A stretch of 64,000 nucleotides of DNA. Source: Oscillospiraceae bacterium (GTDB taxonomy: Bacteria; Bacillota; Clostridia; Oscillospirales; Oscillospiraceae). The position numbers and the translations under genes are program-made. Where the stretch lies: NCBI GenBank assembly GCA_910575265.1, contig CAJTEA010000002.1:63503-127502 (forward strand). Reading direction: 5' to 3'. Below are positions 34,840 to 42,528 of the stretch, piece after piece (position 1 is the stretch's first letter; every line of letters starts with the position of its first letter). The notes beneath the pieces were generated by a model. It worked only from the letters and a program-made list of their open reading frames with translations, ran no database searches and was not told the origin of the DNA.

Positions 34840-35688
34840 TTATCCCTGCTGAATAGCGGTCACGCACCAGCGGTACTCCGGCTGATTCATAACGCAGGTA
34901 TAGAGTGTCACCCGGTTATCCGTGGTGGGGGCGGTGCCGCTGGAATCGTTGACACTGACCTTCTCCACGCTGGTCACAGCATAGGTTCGGGTCCCCAGCA
35001 GGGTGGTCAGGGTGATGGTGTCGCCAGCCTCCAGAGTATGAATCTTTCCGAAGTGATTGTTCACCCCTCGGTTATGTCCGGCGAAGCAGACGTTGCCATC
35101 CCAGATGCTGGTGTTGGTGAAGTGGCCCGCGCCCTTTTTCAACGCAGCGCTGTCCGTCCCCTGGTAGACCTTGACGGTCAGGTTGATGGCGGGGATCTTC
35201 AGGGTTCCCAGGCTGCCGTTGCTGTAGTAGAGATCGTCTGTCACCTCGGTGTAGCCGCCCGTGGTATTGCCCTGGGCGATGTCGGTGGGGCTGCCGCCGG
35301 GGATCTGGGTCATGGTGACATTGCCGCTCACCGAGGGGTACTGGCCGGGGATGACGGAACTGCCCGCCGCGCCGCCGGCAGCATTGGCCCCAGCGCTGCC
35401 CACCTGATTCACCAGCCCGCCAGACAACGCGCCGGGGACGAGGTTGGGGGTAAGGTACTCGCCGCTGCCGGGGAGGTAGCTGGTGGGGGTCCCAAAACCG
35501 GGGGCCACGAGGGCCGTGTTCTTGCTCCGGTCCACGTTAGGGTTTTCCCACTCGTAGATGGTGTCATCGCTGGTGGGCTGGCCGAAGAGGTAGTCCTCCG
35601 GGGCGTCGAAGTCATATTCCAGGGCGCTGGCCTGGGTGACGCACAGGGCGCACAGCATCATGGCCAGCAGAAAACTTCGCAATTTCAA
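34840..35688 (-). CDS. Sortase (class D-like)
   Basis: A 282-residue protein with an N-terminal hydrophobic segment (about 1-22), a long low-complexity Gly/Ser/Pro linker (about 60-150), and a sortase domain. Catalytic residues: His in CFAGHNRGVNNHFGKIH, Cys in VTLYTCVMNQP and Arg in EYRWCVTAIQQ. It should join LPxTG-like proteins to the cell wall or to each other. The start is a TTG at 35688, eight bases after AGAGGAG; no ATG suits. It lies 4 bp after the surface-protein gene at 35693, so the two are cotranscribed. The substrate is probably the adjacent adhesin or surface protein. Confidence 0.9.
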   Translation of the reverse strand: MKLRSFLLAMMLCALCVTQASALEYDFDAPEDYLFGQPTSDDTIYEWENPNVDRSKNTALVAPGFGTPTSYLPGSGEYLTPNLVPGALSGGLVNQVGSAGANAAGGAAGSSVIPGQYPSVSGNVTMTQIPGGSPTDIAQGNTTGGYTEVTDDLYYSNGSLGTLKIPAINLTVKVYQGTDSAALKKGAGHFTNTSIWDGNVCFAGHNRGVNNHFGKIHTLEAGDTITLTTLLGTRTYAVTSVEKVSVNDSSGTAPTTDNRVTLYTCVMNQPEYRWCVTAIQQG

Positions 35689-35692
35689 TCGA

Positions 35693-36640
35693 TCATCTCC
35701 TCTCACGGAATTTTTTGTAAGCGAACACACCTCCAGCGCCCAAGGCCAAAACCACCACGCCAATCATCACGGGGCGCTTCAGGCCGGACAGATCCACAGG
35801 TTCCTTGGCGGTGTCCGGGGCCTCCGTCTGGCCGGGGTCAGAGTCGTGCTGTTCATCGCCGTCAGGGGCTTTGGACTCCTCCGGGGCCTTTTCGCTGCCG
35901 AAGATGGCGGTGTAGGTGACCACGGCACAGTTGGCCTTGGACACCTCGCCGGTGTAGCTGGCGCTGACGGTGTAGCCGGTGGCGTACCGGCTGGAGGCGG
36001 TCCCGGTATAGCTGGCGGTGGCGGTGTACCGGGTGACAGGGTTGCCCTCGCCGTCCACATCGGCGGTCTCGCTCCACTTCACATCCCCCAAGGTCAGGGT
36101 CTTGCCCTTGTCCTCGATGCTTTTGGGGATGAGGGACACGTCTGCCTCAGACAGATTGGGATAGCTGCGGCTGGCGGTGAGGGTGCTGGTCTTGGTGGCG
36201 TAGCCGTCCGTGGTCACCTGGACGCTGGTGTGGTCCAGCCGCAGGATGCCCACATAGCCGTCCTCGGTGGTCACCTCCATCTCCGCGTCCAGCCGCTGGA
36301 GGATGGTCTCCAGGTTATTGGTATCGCTGGCCTGGGTGACGGCTTCTGTATGAGTTTGGATGTCCACGCCTACCTCGTCCTTCCGGGTCATGTCCAGCAG
36401 GTAATACCTTCGGCCATTGCGGACAAAGTCCTCCGTAGGGATGAGGCTGGGATCGTCCGACAGCGAGAGCTGATAGGTCTTGTTGATCCGCAGCTCGTCA
36501 AAGTCGCCGTAGGTGTACTCCTCCACGGACACGGGGTAATAGCTGGCGCTCTGGCCCGCTTCCGGTTCCGCCGCCAGGGCGGTGGCGCTCCCGGCCATGA
36601 CGATGGCCAGGGAGCACAGGATGGTGAAAATGCGCTTCAT
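35693..36640 (-). CDS. Exported membrane-anchored surface protein of the element
   Basis: A 315-residue protein: signal peptide about 1-23 (MKRIFTILCSLAIVMAGSA), an extracellular beta-rich region with Tyr/Thr-rich repeats (RYTATASYTGTA, GYTVSASYTGEV), an acidic Asp/Glu/Pro linker (about 250-282), then a transmembrane helix (about 288-307, PVMIGVVVLALGAGGVFAY) with a basic tail KKFRERR. This layout recurs in surface proteins next to sortases in Firmicute integrative elements. The function is unknown. It precedes the sortase gene by 4 bp. Confidence 0.8.
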   Translation of the reverse strand: MKRIFTILCSLAIVMAGSATALAAEPEAGQSASYYPVSVEEYTYGDFDELRINKTYQLSLSDDPSLIPTEDFVRNGRRYYLLDMTRKDEVGVDIQTHTEAVTQASDTNNLETILQRLDAEMEVTTEDGYVGILRLDHTSVQVTTDGYATKTSTLTASRSYPNLSEADVSLIPKSIEDKGKTLTLGDVKWSETADVDGEGNPVTRYTATASYTGTASSRYATGYTVSASYTGEVSKANCAVVTYTAIFGSEKAPEESKAPDGDEQHDSDPGQTEAPDTAKEPVDLSGLKRPVMIGVVVLALGAGGVFAYKKFRERR

Positions 36641-36688
36641 GTGTACTTTCCTCCGTTTTTTCGTTTATTTTCAGCCTGGATGATGATG

Positions 36689-37663
36689 TTATCTGGCCGC
36701 AGCCTGCCGATAATCCCCCCTTTCCCTGGTCCGGCCGCGCTGCTGCAGGTACTCGTTCCAGTCCTTCCCCTGGGCGGGTGTCCGGGTGGACACGTCATAG
36801 CCCTTCTGCCCGTACTCTGCCCGGAACTTCTCCGTGGCCTCCTGGCCCGGCCCGTCCGCGTCCAGACACAGAACGATCCGCTTCAGATGGGGATTCTCTT
36901 GCAGGTAGGTGTCCAGGGGGCCTTGGTAAAGTCCGCACAGGGCCACGGCGTTGCTCCGCACCTGCCGGTGCAGGGTACAGAAGCTCATCAGGTCGATGGG
37001 AGCTTCGAATACCGCCACCCAATCCAGAGCCGGGTCGCAGGGGAGCCGGAAGGCTACGCTTTTGTCGCTGCCGGGGGCGTCCCGCTTGAAGCTGGAGCCG
37101 CCCAGGTCATAGGTGCCGCGCTTGCTGGCGAATACCGGCTTTCCGTTGCCGTCCCGGCCCACGAACACGCAGTTGTGGTGCAGGCTGTCCTCATAGAGCA
37201 GGCCGGAGTCGATAAAGCCACGGATGACCTGGGCGGCGATGCCTCTCTTTTGAAGATAGGCAAACACCCGCCGCTGATCTGCATGGGCGATGGGCAGGGT
37301 GAAGACAGGTTTTTCCTTCTTCTGGACAGGCTTGGGGTGGGGGATGGGGGAGTCCCTGGCGCGGCCTCCATTGAACTCCAGCAGGTAGTTCACCGCCTCC
37401 CGGAAATCCTTGCCGCAGAACTCCTGCAAAAACGTGATGGCGTCCCCGCCCGTGCCGTTGGAGTAGCGCTTCCAGATCCGGCGGTCCTTGATGCGGAGGC
37501 TGTCCATCTCCCTGGTGGTGTGATACCGGCTACCCAGGCGGCGGACGGTGTAGCCCAAGTGTTCCAGCAGGTCCGGCAGGTCTGTCCCCTTGGCAGTCTC
37601 CATCTCCTCGTCCGTGAATTTCCAGAAATCCTCTGGATTTGGGGTTCGTCTCGTAGTAGTCAC
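36689..37663 (-). CDS. DUF3991/Toprim-domain protein of an integrative element (start uncertain)
   Basis: About 324 residues. The N-terminal part (LLEHLGYTVRRLGSRYHT, MDSLRIKDRRIWKRYSN, FLQEFCGKDFREAVNYLL) is the DUF3991/primase-zinc-finger-like region. The C-terminal part (about 215-310) is a Toprim-like domain with VAVFEAPIDLMSF and IVLCLDADGPGQEA, the latter carrying the metal-binding Asp pair. Such proteins accompany plasmid and conjugative-element replication or transfer. The start is odd: a perfect AAAGGAGGTGA ends in the GTG at 37663, which overlaps the binding site, and the codon at proper distance is ACG. The next in-frame ATG is near 37601. Either ACG/GTG is used or the start is damaged. 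Confidence 0.75.
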   Translation of the reverse strand: MTTTRRTPNPEDFWKFTDEEMETAKGTDLPDLLEHLGYTVRRLGSRYHTTREMDSLRIKDRRIWKRYSNGTGGDAITFLQEFCGKDFREAVNYLLEFNGGRARDSPIPHPKPVQKKEKPVFTLPIAHADQRRVFAYLQKRGIAAQVIRGFIDSGLLYEDSLHHNCVFVGRDGNGKPVFASKRGTYDLGGSSFKRDAPGSDKSVAFRLPCDPALDWVAVFEAPIDLMSFCTLHRQVRSNAVALCGLYQGPLDTYLQENPHLKRIVLCLDADGPGQEATEKFRAEYGQKGYDVSTRTPAQGKDWNEYLQQRGRTRERGDYRQAAAR

Positions 37664-37680
37664 CTCCTTTGGCGAAAACG

Positions 37681-37728
37681 AAAAGAGGCCCCCAGAGCAT
37701 CCCGGTCTTGGGATGCTCTGGGGGCCTC
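37681..37728 (-). terminator. Strong hairpin terminator upstream of the Toprim gene
   Basis: A 19-bp perfect stem, GAGGCCCCCAGAGCATCCC (37685-37703) with its complement at 37710-37728, 6-base loop, then TTTT on the minus strand. It ends transcription from the ribbon-helix-helix gene before the Toprim gene. Confidence 0.85.
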
Positions 37729-37766
37729 TCATCTGCTGTTTGGTTGTCGCCGCCTCACACGGCCCA

Positions 37767-38189
37767 CTACGCGCTCAACGCGGCGGGGGTGTCCTCCTCC
37801 TGGGGCTGGGCGCTGCCGTCCTCCGACCCGGCCTCACAGGGGCTGACACCGGCCTCGTCCACGTCCATCGGCTCACTCATGTTCAGCACTCCGATGATTG
37901 CGTTCAGGACGAACTCCCGCTGGGTGACCTTCCGGCCCAGGCGGGCGCTCTCTCGCTCCAGGTGCGCCTTGATCCGCTGAAAAAGTTCTTCATCGATTTG
38001 GAAGGCCAGGGTTCGATTCTTGCCATTCGTCATAGCTGCATTTCCTCCATTTTCTTTCATTTCATAGTATTCGAGTAACAGATTGGTGATGTACTGCGCG
38101 GTGGTCAGGCCCGATTCCTCTCTGGCCTCCGTTACTCGGTCGTGGAGGCTGAGTGGTATCTGAGCGCATAGGTTCTTTTTTTGCTCCAT
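37767..38189 (-). CDS. Ribbon-helix-helix-like protein of the element
   Basis: A 140-residue protein with two Arc/MetJ-like segments. The first is about residues 9-42 (CAQIPLSLHDRVTEAREESG, LTTAQYITNLLLEYYEM), the second about 58-100 (TLAFQIDEELFQRIKAHLERE, KVTQREFVLNAIIGVL), followed by an acidic tail. Each resembles a strand-helix-helix unit, so a single chain could form one RHH dimer-like fold. Proteins of this type act as plasmid or element copy-number, partition or relaxosome regulators. AAAGGAG precedes the ATG at 38189. The assignment as RHH is from pattern and position. Confidence 0.65.
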   Translation of the reverse strand: MEQKKNLCAQIPLSLHDRVTEAREESGLTTAQYITNLLLEYYEMKENGGNAAMTNGKNRTLAFQIDEELFQRIKAHLERESARLGRKVTQREFVLNAIIGVLNMSEPMDVDEAGVSPCEAGSEDGSAQPQEEDTPAALSA

Positions 38190-38324
38190 ACTGCTGTTCT
38201 CCTTTCCGCTGATTGCAAGGCAAGTATAGTCGAAAGGCATTGAGAAAGCTATTACCATTACCAACAACGATTGAGGGACAAAGTAAGCACAAGCACCAAT
38301 GTGAACAGTTGATAGAACGAAAAA

Positions 38325-38368
38325 GCCGCCCGCCGTCCTTACCAATGCTTGGCAGGACAGCGGGCGGC
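38325..38368 (-). terminator. GC-rich hairpin with T-run on the minus strand
   Basis: GCCGCCCGCCGTCCT (38325-38339) pairs with AGGACAGCGGGCGGC (38354-38368), one mismatch, 14-base loop. TTTTTCG follows on the minus strand. It is terminator-like; what it ends is unclear, since only the tRNA lies upstream. Confidence 0.5.
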
Positions 38369-38535
38369 CTTCTTCGCTTTTTGAGTGCTTGGGAGTTCGA
38401 GTCTCGTGTGTTTCCTGAAATCCCCAAATTCGGCGGATTTACATCTCCGGCACGTTATTTTTATTTTACGCTCTCTGATTTTTCCAATATGCGGTTATTG
38501 TTTCTGATTACTCTTGTTTTTCTGCTTTGTGTGCA

Positions 38536-38564
38536 AAAATCCCGCACTTCAGTGCGGGATTTTT
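38536..38564. terminator. Terminator after tRNA-Leu
   Basis: AAAATCCCGCAC and GTGCGGGATTTTT form a 12-bp stem with a TTCA-type loop, 28 bp past the tRNA 3' end on the minus strand. A/T runs on both sides allow both directions. Confidence 0.8.
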
Positions 38565-38591
38565 GTCTGCATCTTTTTTGTCAATGCAAGT

Positions 38592-38676
38592 TGGTGCGCC
38601 TGAAGGGACTCGAACCCACACGCGTTGCCGCACGAGAACCTAAATCTCGCATGTCTGCCAATTCCATCACAGGCGC
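38592..38676 (-). tRNA. tRNA-Leu (anticodon UAG)
   Basis: The minus strand folds as an 85-base class II tRNA: acceptor GCGCCTG pairing with CAGGCGC, then encoded ACCA; D-arm region with TTGGCAGA; anticodon stem CGAGA/TCTCG around TTTAGGT, giving anticodon UAG (anticodon bases at 38640-38642); a long variable arm (TGCGGCAACGCG); and T-arm GTGGGTTCGAGTCCC. It reads CUA and, by wobble, other CUN leucine codons. It borders the mobile-element remnant, and tRNA genes are common insertion sites. Confidence 0.95.
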
Positions 38677-38715
38677 GTATCACAGGGATTATCATACAGG
38701 AGCGCGCCCCAAAAG

Positions 38716-39129
38716 TCAATCCCTTTCCAGCTCCCCGGCCAGCGCTTCTACCGCCTGGGACACGTAAGCGGCCAGAGACAGTTCCTCCACACCGGCCACC
38801 ACCACGCCGCAGCTGTTCATGGGCACCAGAAATTTTTTCGCCCGGCAGCCACCCACAGCCTCGGCCATGGCGGGGGTAACCTCCCCCAGAATGGCGTTGG
38901 CCACCACGATGCCCACCGGACCCAAAACTCCGTCGGCGTCCATCACGCCCCGGACCACCGGATTTTCTCCAGTGGCGCCGAAATCCGCTCCCGCCTTCAG
39001 CATGGCGGCGGTGGCCACGGTGTTGGTGCCCAGCGCGCAGACCTGTGCCTGGGGCAGACGGGCCTTGACGCCCGCCGTCAGCAGCTGGCCCAGCCGGCCG
39101 CCCTGACCGTCAATCACAACGATTTTCAC
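38716..39129 (-). CDS. DUF3842-family protein
   Basis: A 137-residue protein, start VKIVVIDGQGGRLGQLL, with a Rossmann-like glycine loop (GQGGRLG, residues 8-14) and FGATGENPVVRGVMDADGVLGP and KKFLVPMNSCGVVVAG, which match DUF3842, a family of unknown function in anaerobic Firmicutes. The GTG start at 39129 follows AAAGGAG. It reads towards the tRNA-Leu gene. Confidence 0.88.
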   Translation of the reverse strand: MKIVVIDGQGGRLGQLLTAGVKARLPQAQVCALGTNTVATAAMLKAGADFGATGENPVVRGVMDADGVLGPVGIVVANAILGEVTPAMAEAVGGCRAKKFLVPMNSCGVVVAGVEELSLAAYVSQAVEALAGELERD

Positions 39130-39186
39130 ACGCAAAACTCCTTTTTCATTCCCGCCCGGCTCAAACCGGCATAGGATAGTACGGGG

Positions 39187-39459
39187 GTGGTGGTTTTGTC
39201 TTCCATTTATAACGCGAACAGCGGGGAACTGCTCACTATGGCGGTGGCTCTCTCCGCCGTTTTGGCCCAGGGGCAGAGCCAGGCCCAGCTGGCCAAGCTG
39301 GGGGCATTCTTTACCATCGTGGGGGATACTCTGAACCTGTACGCCCTGGAGCCCGGCCAGACGAACGCGGCCGCATCCCGGTCCCGGTCCCAGGTCCGGC
39401 AGAAGGTGGAAACAGAGACGGCCGTCACATCCGCCCTCAGCCTTGGAGAAAATCTCTGA
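39187..39459 (+). CDS. Small protein, possibly DUF6774-like
   Basis: A 90-residue frame. The segment ELLTMAVALSAVLAQGQSQA followed by LAKLGAFFTIVGDTLNLYAL resembles short proteins I associate with DUF6774 (small, helical, unknown function). A Ser/Arg-rich tail follows. The start is uncertain: GTG at 39187 or 39190, or TTG at 39196, with GGGGGTGG as a weak site. The last 23 bases overlap the end of the patatin-like gene on the opposite strand. Confidence 0.5.
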   Translation: MVVLSSIYNANSGELLTMAVALSAVLAQGQSQAQLAKLGAFFTIVGDTLNLYALEPGQTNAAASRSRSQVRQKVETETAVTSALSLGENL

Positions 39460-40285
39460 TCTCCTCCAGCCGGTCGATGGCTGTCTGATAGCCCGCCGCC
39501 CACAGCAGCCGCAGCTTCTCGGTGTCCCGCTCTGTCCGGGACACGCCCAGGGTGGACTGGGGCGCGATGACCACCAGCCGTCCCTCCCGCTCCGCCTGAA
39601 ACAGCTGGGCCCGGTCCCGGTTGTAGACCTCCGCCCGGTGCTCCATGGCCTCCACAAAGGCGGGGTAGTCCCGGTACCGCCCGCGGATCAGCTTCATCAC
39701 CTTGTCCGGCCGGCGGCGGTAGCCCCGGGGCCGGGTGAGCACCACGATCACCCGGTCGCATTTGTCCAGCGCCCTCCGCCAGGGGATGGCGTCGCCGATG
39801 CCGCCGTCCAGGTAGGGCTGGCCGCCGATTTCAAAGATGGGAAACAGCAGCGGCATGGCGCAGCTGGCCTGGAGGACGATGGATTCCCTGTCCCGCCGGG
39901 GGACGGGCAGATAGTCCGCCTTTCCGGTGTTCAGGTTGGTAACCACCGCCTCCACCTCGCCAGGGAAGGCGGCGAACGCGTCGTAGTCAAAGGGTACCAG
40001 CTCATTGGGAATGGTGCTGAAACCAAATTCCAGCCCGAAATAGCTGCGGTTATGCCTGTCGGTCAGGTTCCGCAGCCCCATATACCGCCTGTCCGGGGCG
40101 AAACGGGTCACCACCTCCAGGTTCCGCCTGGGCTGTTTTGACACATAGCTCACTCCATAGGCAATCCCCGCCGACACCCCGATCACATAGTCGGCCATCA
40201 CGCCGCCCTCCAGCAGGCCGTCGCACACGCCGCTGGAAAAAATCGCCCGGAGGGCACCGCCCTCCAGCACAAGTCCTGTCCTCAT
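39437..40285 (-). CDS. Patatin-like phospholipase
   Basis: A 282-residue cytosolic protein, start MRTGLVLEGGALRAIFSSGV. The oxyanion loop GGALR, the nucleophile serine in GVSAGIAYG and the catalytic Asp in YLDGGIGDAI form the Ser-Asp dyad of patatin-like acyl hydrolases. No signal peptide, so it should act on membrane lipids from inside. The ATG at 40285 was chosen because the upstream extension overlaps the divergent promoter region. It belongs to the DUF6363-like YjjU group by length; this is a guess. Confidence 0.9.
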   Translation of the reverse strand: MRTGLVLEGGALRAIFSSGVCDGLLEGGVMADYVIGVSAGIAYGVSYVSKQPRRNLEVVTRFAPDRRYMGLRNLTDRHNRSYFGLEFGFSTIPNELVPFDYDAFAAFPGEVEAVVTNLNTGKADYLPVPRRDRESIVLQASCAMPLLFPIFEIGGQPYLDGGIGDAIPWRRALDKCDRVIVVLTRPRGYRRRPDKVMKLIRGRYRDYPAFVEAMEHRAEVYNRDRAQLFQAEREGRLVVIAPQSTLGVSRTERDTEKLRLLWAAGYQTAIDRLEEIRDFLQG

Positions 40286-40366
40286 AGCGACCTCCCGCGC
40301 CCAGATGGGGCGCTTTTTTCCTATTATACCCCTCTCTGGCCAAATTTGCAAACTATTCCAATTTCC

Positions 40367-40396
40367 TTGACACTCCCCGGCTTTTGGGGGTACAAT
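40367..40396 (+). promoter_or_regulatory. Promoter of the xpaC-telA-TPM operon
   Basis: TTGACA (40367-40372), 18-bp spacer, TACAAT (40391-40396), 31 bp before the first gene. Confidence 0.8.
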
Positions 40397-40427
40397 ACAG
40401 ATGATATATTTCATGCGGAGGTGCCCC

Positions 40428-41123
40428 ATGACAACCCACAAAAAAGTCTCTGTCCTGCCCATTTATCTGGTGGGTATCGTGTGGCTTTGCTACGCCCTGT
40501 TCCTTCCCCTGAACGCTCCGCTTCACTACGCGCTGTGCGCCGGGGCGTCTCTGGTGGTCTATACCATCGGCAAGGCCATTTTCCCGGACAAGGTCTACCA
40601 GACTCCGGAGCCCCCCAAAACGGAGGCCAAAAAGACTGAACCCAAACCGGAGGAGGACCCCCAGGTGGCCGCCCTCCGCAAGGAGAAGGACCGGGCCATC
40701 TCTGAGCTGCGGCGGCTGAACGACGCCATCCCGGACCCGAAAATCTCCGCTCAGATCGACCACCTGGAGGAGGTCACCGGCAAAATCATCGACTATGTCA
40801 TCGCCCACCCCCAGAAAAAGCCCCAGATCTCCCGCTTTCTGGACTACTTCCTGCCCACCACCCTCAAGCTGCTCAACGCCTACGACCGGATGGACTCCGC
40901 CGGCGTCTCAGGCAGCAACATCGACGCCACCAAGGCTAAGGTGGAGAAGATGCTGGACACCCTGTGCGCCGCCTTCGACAAGCAGCTGGACGCCCTGTTC
41001 GGCGACGAGGCCCTGGATATCTCCACCGATATCACCGTGATGGAGAACCTGCTGGCCCAGGAGGGGCTGTCCGGCCCCTCCAAACCCACTGGCGGCACCG
41101 GAGGACCTACGCTGGAGCTGTAG
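40428..41123 (+). CDS. XpaC-like 5-bromo-4-chloroindolyl phosphate hydrolysis family protein
   Basis: A 231-residue protein: two N-terminal membrane segments (about 10-27 and 33-50), an acidic/Pro-rich linker (about 58-78), and a helical cytosolic domain (about 80-210) with KISAQIDHLEEVTGKIIDYV, PQISRFLDYFLPTTLKLLN and AYDRM. This matches the XpaC family named after a B. subtilis phenotype; its biochemical role is unknown. Family members are often encoded directly before TelA, as here. The ATG at 40428 follows GCGGAGG. Confidence 0.85.
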   Translation: MTTHKKVSVLPIYLVGIVWLCYALFLPLNAPLHYALCAGASLVVYTIGKAIFPDKVYQTPEPPKTEAKKTEPKPEEDPQVAALRKEKDRAISELRRLNDAIPDPKISAQIDHLEEVTGKIIDYVIAHPQKKPQISRFLDYFLPTTLKLLNAYDRMDSAGVSGSNIDATKAKVEKMLDTLCAAFDKQLDALFGDEALDISTDITVMENLLAQEGLSGPSKPTGGTGGPTLEL

Positions 41124-41134
41124 GGGGAGTTGTG

Positions 41135-41329
41135 ATGAACAGAGATTTAAAGCACGCCCTGTCCATAGCGATTGTATGGACGCTCTTGGCAATCCTTGCC
41201 ACTGCTGTTATATTATTTCGGGAGGCAGGCCCATTTCAAATCTTGGCTGCCATAGTTTTTACCTTTGACGCGATCCTTTGGTGGAGCAACTACGCGAAAA
41301 AACGACAGGAGGAACAAAACCATGAGTGA
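41135..41329 (+). CDS. Small two-helix membrane protein
   Basis: A 64-residue protein, MNRDLKHALSIAIVWTLLAI at the start, with two hydrophobic helices (about 8-27 and 34-50) and a charged tail KKRQEEQNHE. Not recognised. GGGGGAG lies just upstream of the ATG at 41135, 11 bp after xpaC, and the end overlaps telA by 8 bases (ATGAGTGA). It is therefore a genuine member of the operon and may help anchor TelA/XpaC at the membrane, which is inference. Confidence 0.75.
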   Translation: MNRDLKHALSIAIVWTLLAILATAVILFREAGPFQILAAIVFTFDAILWWSNYAKKRQEEQNHE

Positions 41330-42512
41330 CGAACTGAATCTGAATACCACCCCGGAGTTGACCTTTGAACCCGCCGCCGCCCAGGCGGTGGCGGCCCCGG
41401 AGCTGACCCTGACCCCCTCCGCCCCAGAAGCCCCCGCGGTTTCCCAGGCGGACCAAGCCGCCCGGGACGCCAACGCCGTCAAGCTGGACGAATCCATGCT
41501 CAGCGAGGCGGAGAAAAAGATGGTGGAGGAGTTCTCCCAGAAGATCGACATTGCCGACTCCAACCTGGTGCTGAACTACGGCGCCGCCGCCCAGAAGAAC
41601 ATCGCCGCCTTCTCCGAGAGCGCCTTGAACAACGTAAGGACCAAGGACCTGGGCGAGGTGGGCGAGGCCCTGTCCTCCCTGGTGGTGGAGCTGAAAACCT
41701 TCGGCCAGCCGGAGAAAAAGGGCATCGGCGGTTTCTTCCAGAAGAAGAAAAACGAGCTGGAGGCCATGAAGGCCAGCTACGCCAAGGCGGAAACCAACGT
41801 GGACAAGATCGTCAAGGTGCTGGAGAACCATCAGGTCACCCTGATGAAGGACGTGGCCATGTTCGACCAGATGTATGAGCTGAACACCAAGTATTACAAG
41901 GAGCTGACCATGTACATTCTGGCCGGCAAGAAGCGGCTGGAATATCTGCGCGCCCACGACCTGGCGGATTTAAAAAAGAAGGCGGAGGCCACCGGAGCCC
42001 AGGAGGACGCCCAGGCCTACAACGACTTCGCCAACCTGTGCAACCGGTTTGAGAAGAAGCTCCACGACCTGGAGCTCACCCGGATGATCTCCATCCAGAT
42101 GGGCCCCCAGACCCGGCTGCTGCAAAATAACGACACCCAGATGCTGGAGAAAATCCAGTCCTCCCTGGTGAACACCATCCCCCTGTGGAAGAGCCAGATG
42201 GTGCTGGCCCTGGGGCTGGAACACGGCCGTCAGGCCACCGCCGCCCAGGCGGCGGTCACCAACATGACCAACGAGCTGCTGCAAAAGAACGCCGACATGC
42301 TGAAAATGGGCACCATCGAAACCGCCCGGGAGGCGGAGCGCAGCGTGGTCTCCATCGAGACCCTCCAGCACACTAACCAGCAGCTCATCACCACCCTGGA
42401 CGAGGTGATGAAGATTCAGACCGAGGGCGCTCAAAAGCGCCAGGAGGCCGAAAAGGAGCTGGGCCGCATCGAGGGCGAGCTGAAGCAGAAGCTGCTGGAG
42501 CTGAGGGGCTGA
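41322..42512 (+). CDS. telA: Toxic anion resistance family protein TelA
   Basis: A 396-residue, mostly coiled-coil cytosolic protein. SQKIDIADSNLVLNYGAAAQKNI, GFFQKKKNELEAMKASY and ELTMYILAGKKRLEYLR are TelA-family segments. TelA was linked to tellurite resistance and is present in many Firmicutes without that role; it tends to occur with XpaC. The first 45 residues are a Pro/Ala-rich flexible tail. AGGAGG precedes the ATG at 41322. It is followed 16 bp later by the TPM-domain gene. Confidence 0.92.
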   Translation: MSDELNLNTTPELTFEPAAAQAVAAPELTLTPSAPEAPAVSQADQAARDANAVKLDESMLSEAEKKMVEEFSQKIDIADSNLVLNYGAAAQKNIAAFSESALNNVRTKDLGEVGEALSSLVVELKTFGQPEKKGIGGFFQKKKNELEAMKASYAKAETNVDKIVKVLENHQVTLMKDVAMFDQMYELNTKYYKELTMYILAGKKRLEYLRAHDLADLKKKAEATGAQEDAQAYNDFANLCNRFEKKLHDLELTRMISIQMGPQTRLLQNNDTQMLEKIQSSLVNTIPLWKSQMVLALGLEHGRQATAAQAAVTNMTNELLQKNADMLKMGTIETAREAERSVVSIETLQHTNQQLITTLDEVMKIQTEGAQKRQEAEKELGRIEGELKQKLLELRG

Positions 42513-42528
42513 GTTTTAGGAGAATGCC

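Larger units (their letters stand above)
38190..38591. other. Non-coding stretch between the element remnant and tRNA-Leu
   Basis: About 400 bases with no gene I can support. It holds a hairpin (38325-38368), a short segment GGGAGTTCGAGTCTC (38391-38405) that looks like a tRNA T-arm, an AT-rich part (38440-38530) and a terminator (38536-38564). A 63-codon frame here reads through the tRNA and is rejected. Confidence 0.6.

Noticed and set aside
38062-38427. A 121-codon minus-strand open frame overlapping the RHH gene start
   Set aside because: It spans a terminator-like hairpin and the T-arm-like segment; the in-frame RHH gene at 37767-38189 has the better binding site and domain support.
38213-38767. 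A 184-codon plus-strand open frame running through tRNA-Leu
   Set aside because: Reads through a tRNA gene and two terminator hairpins; not protein-coding.
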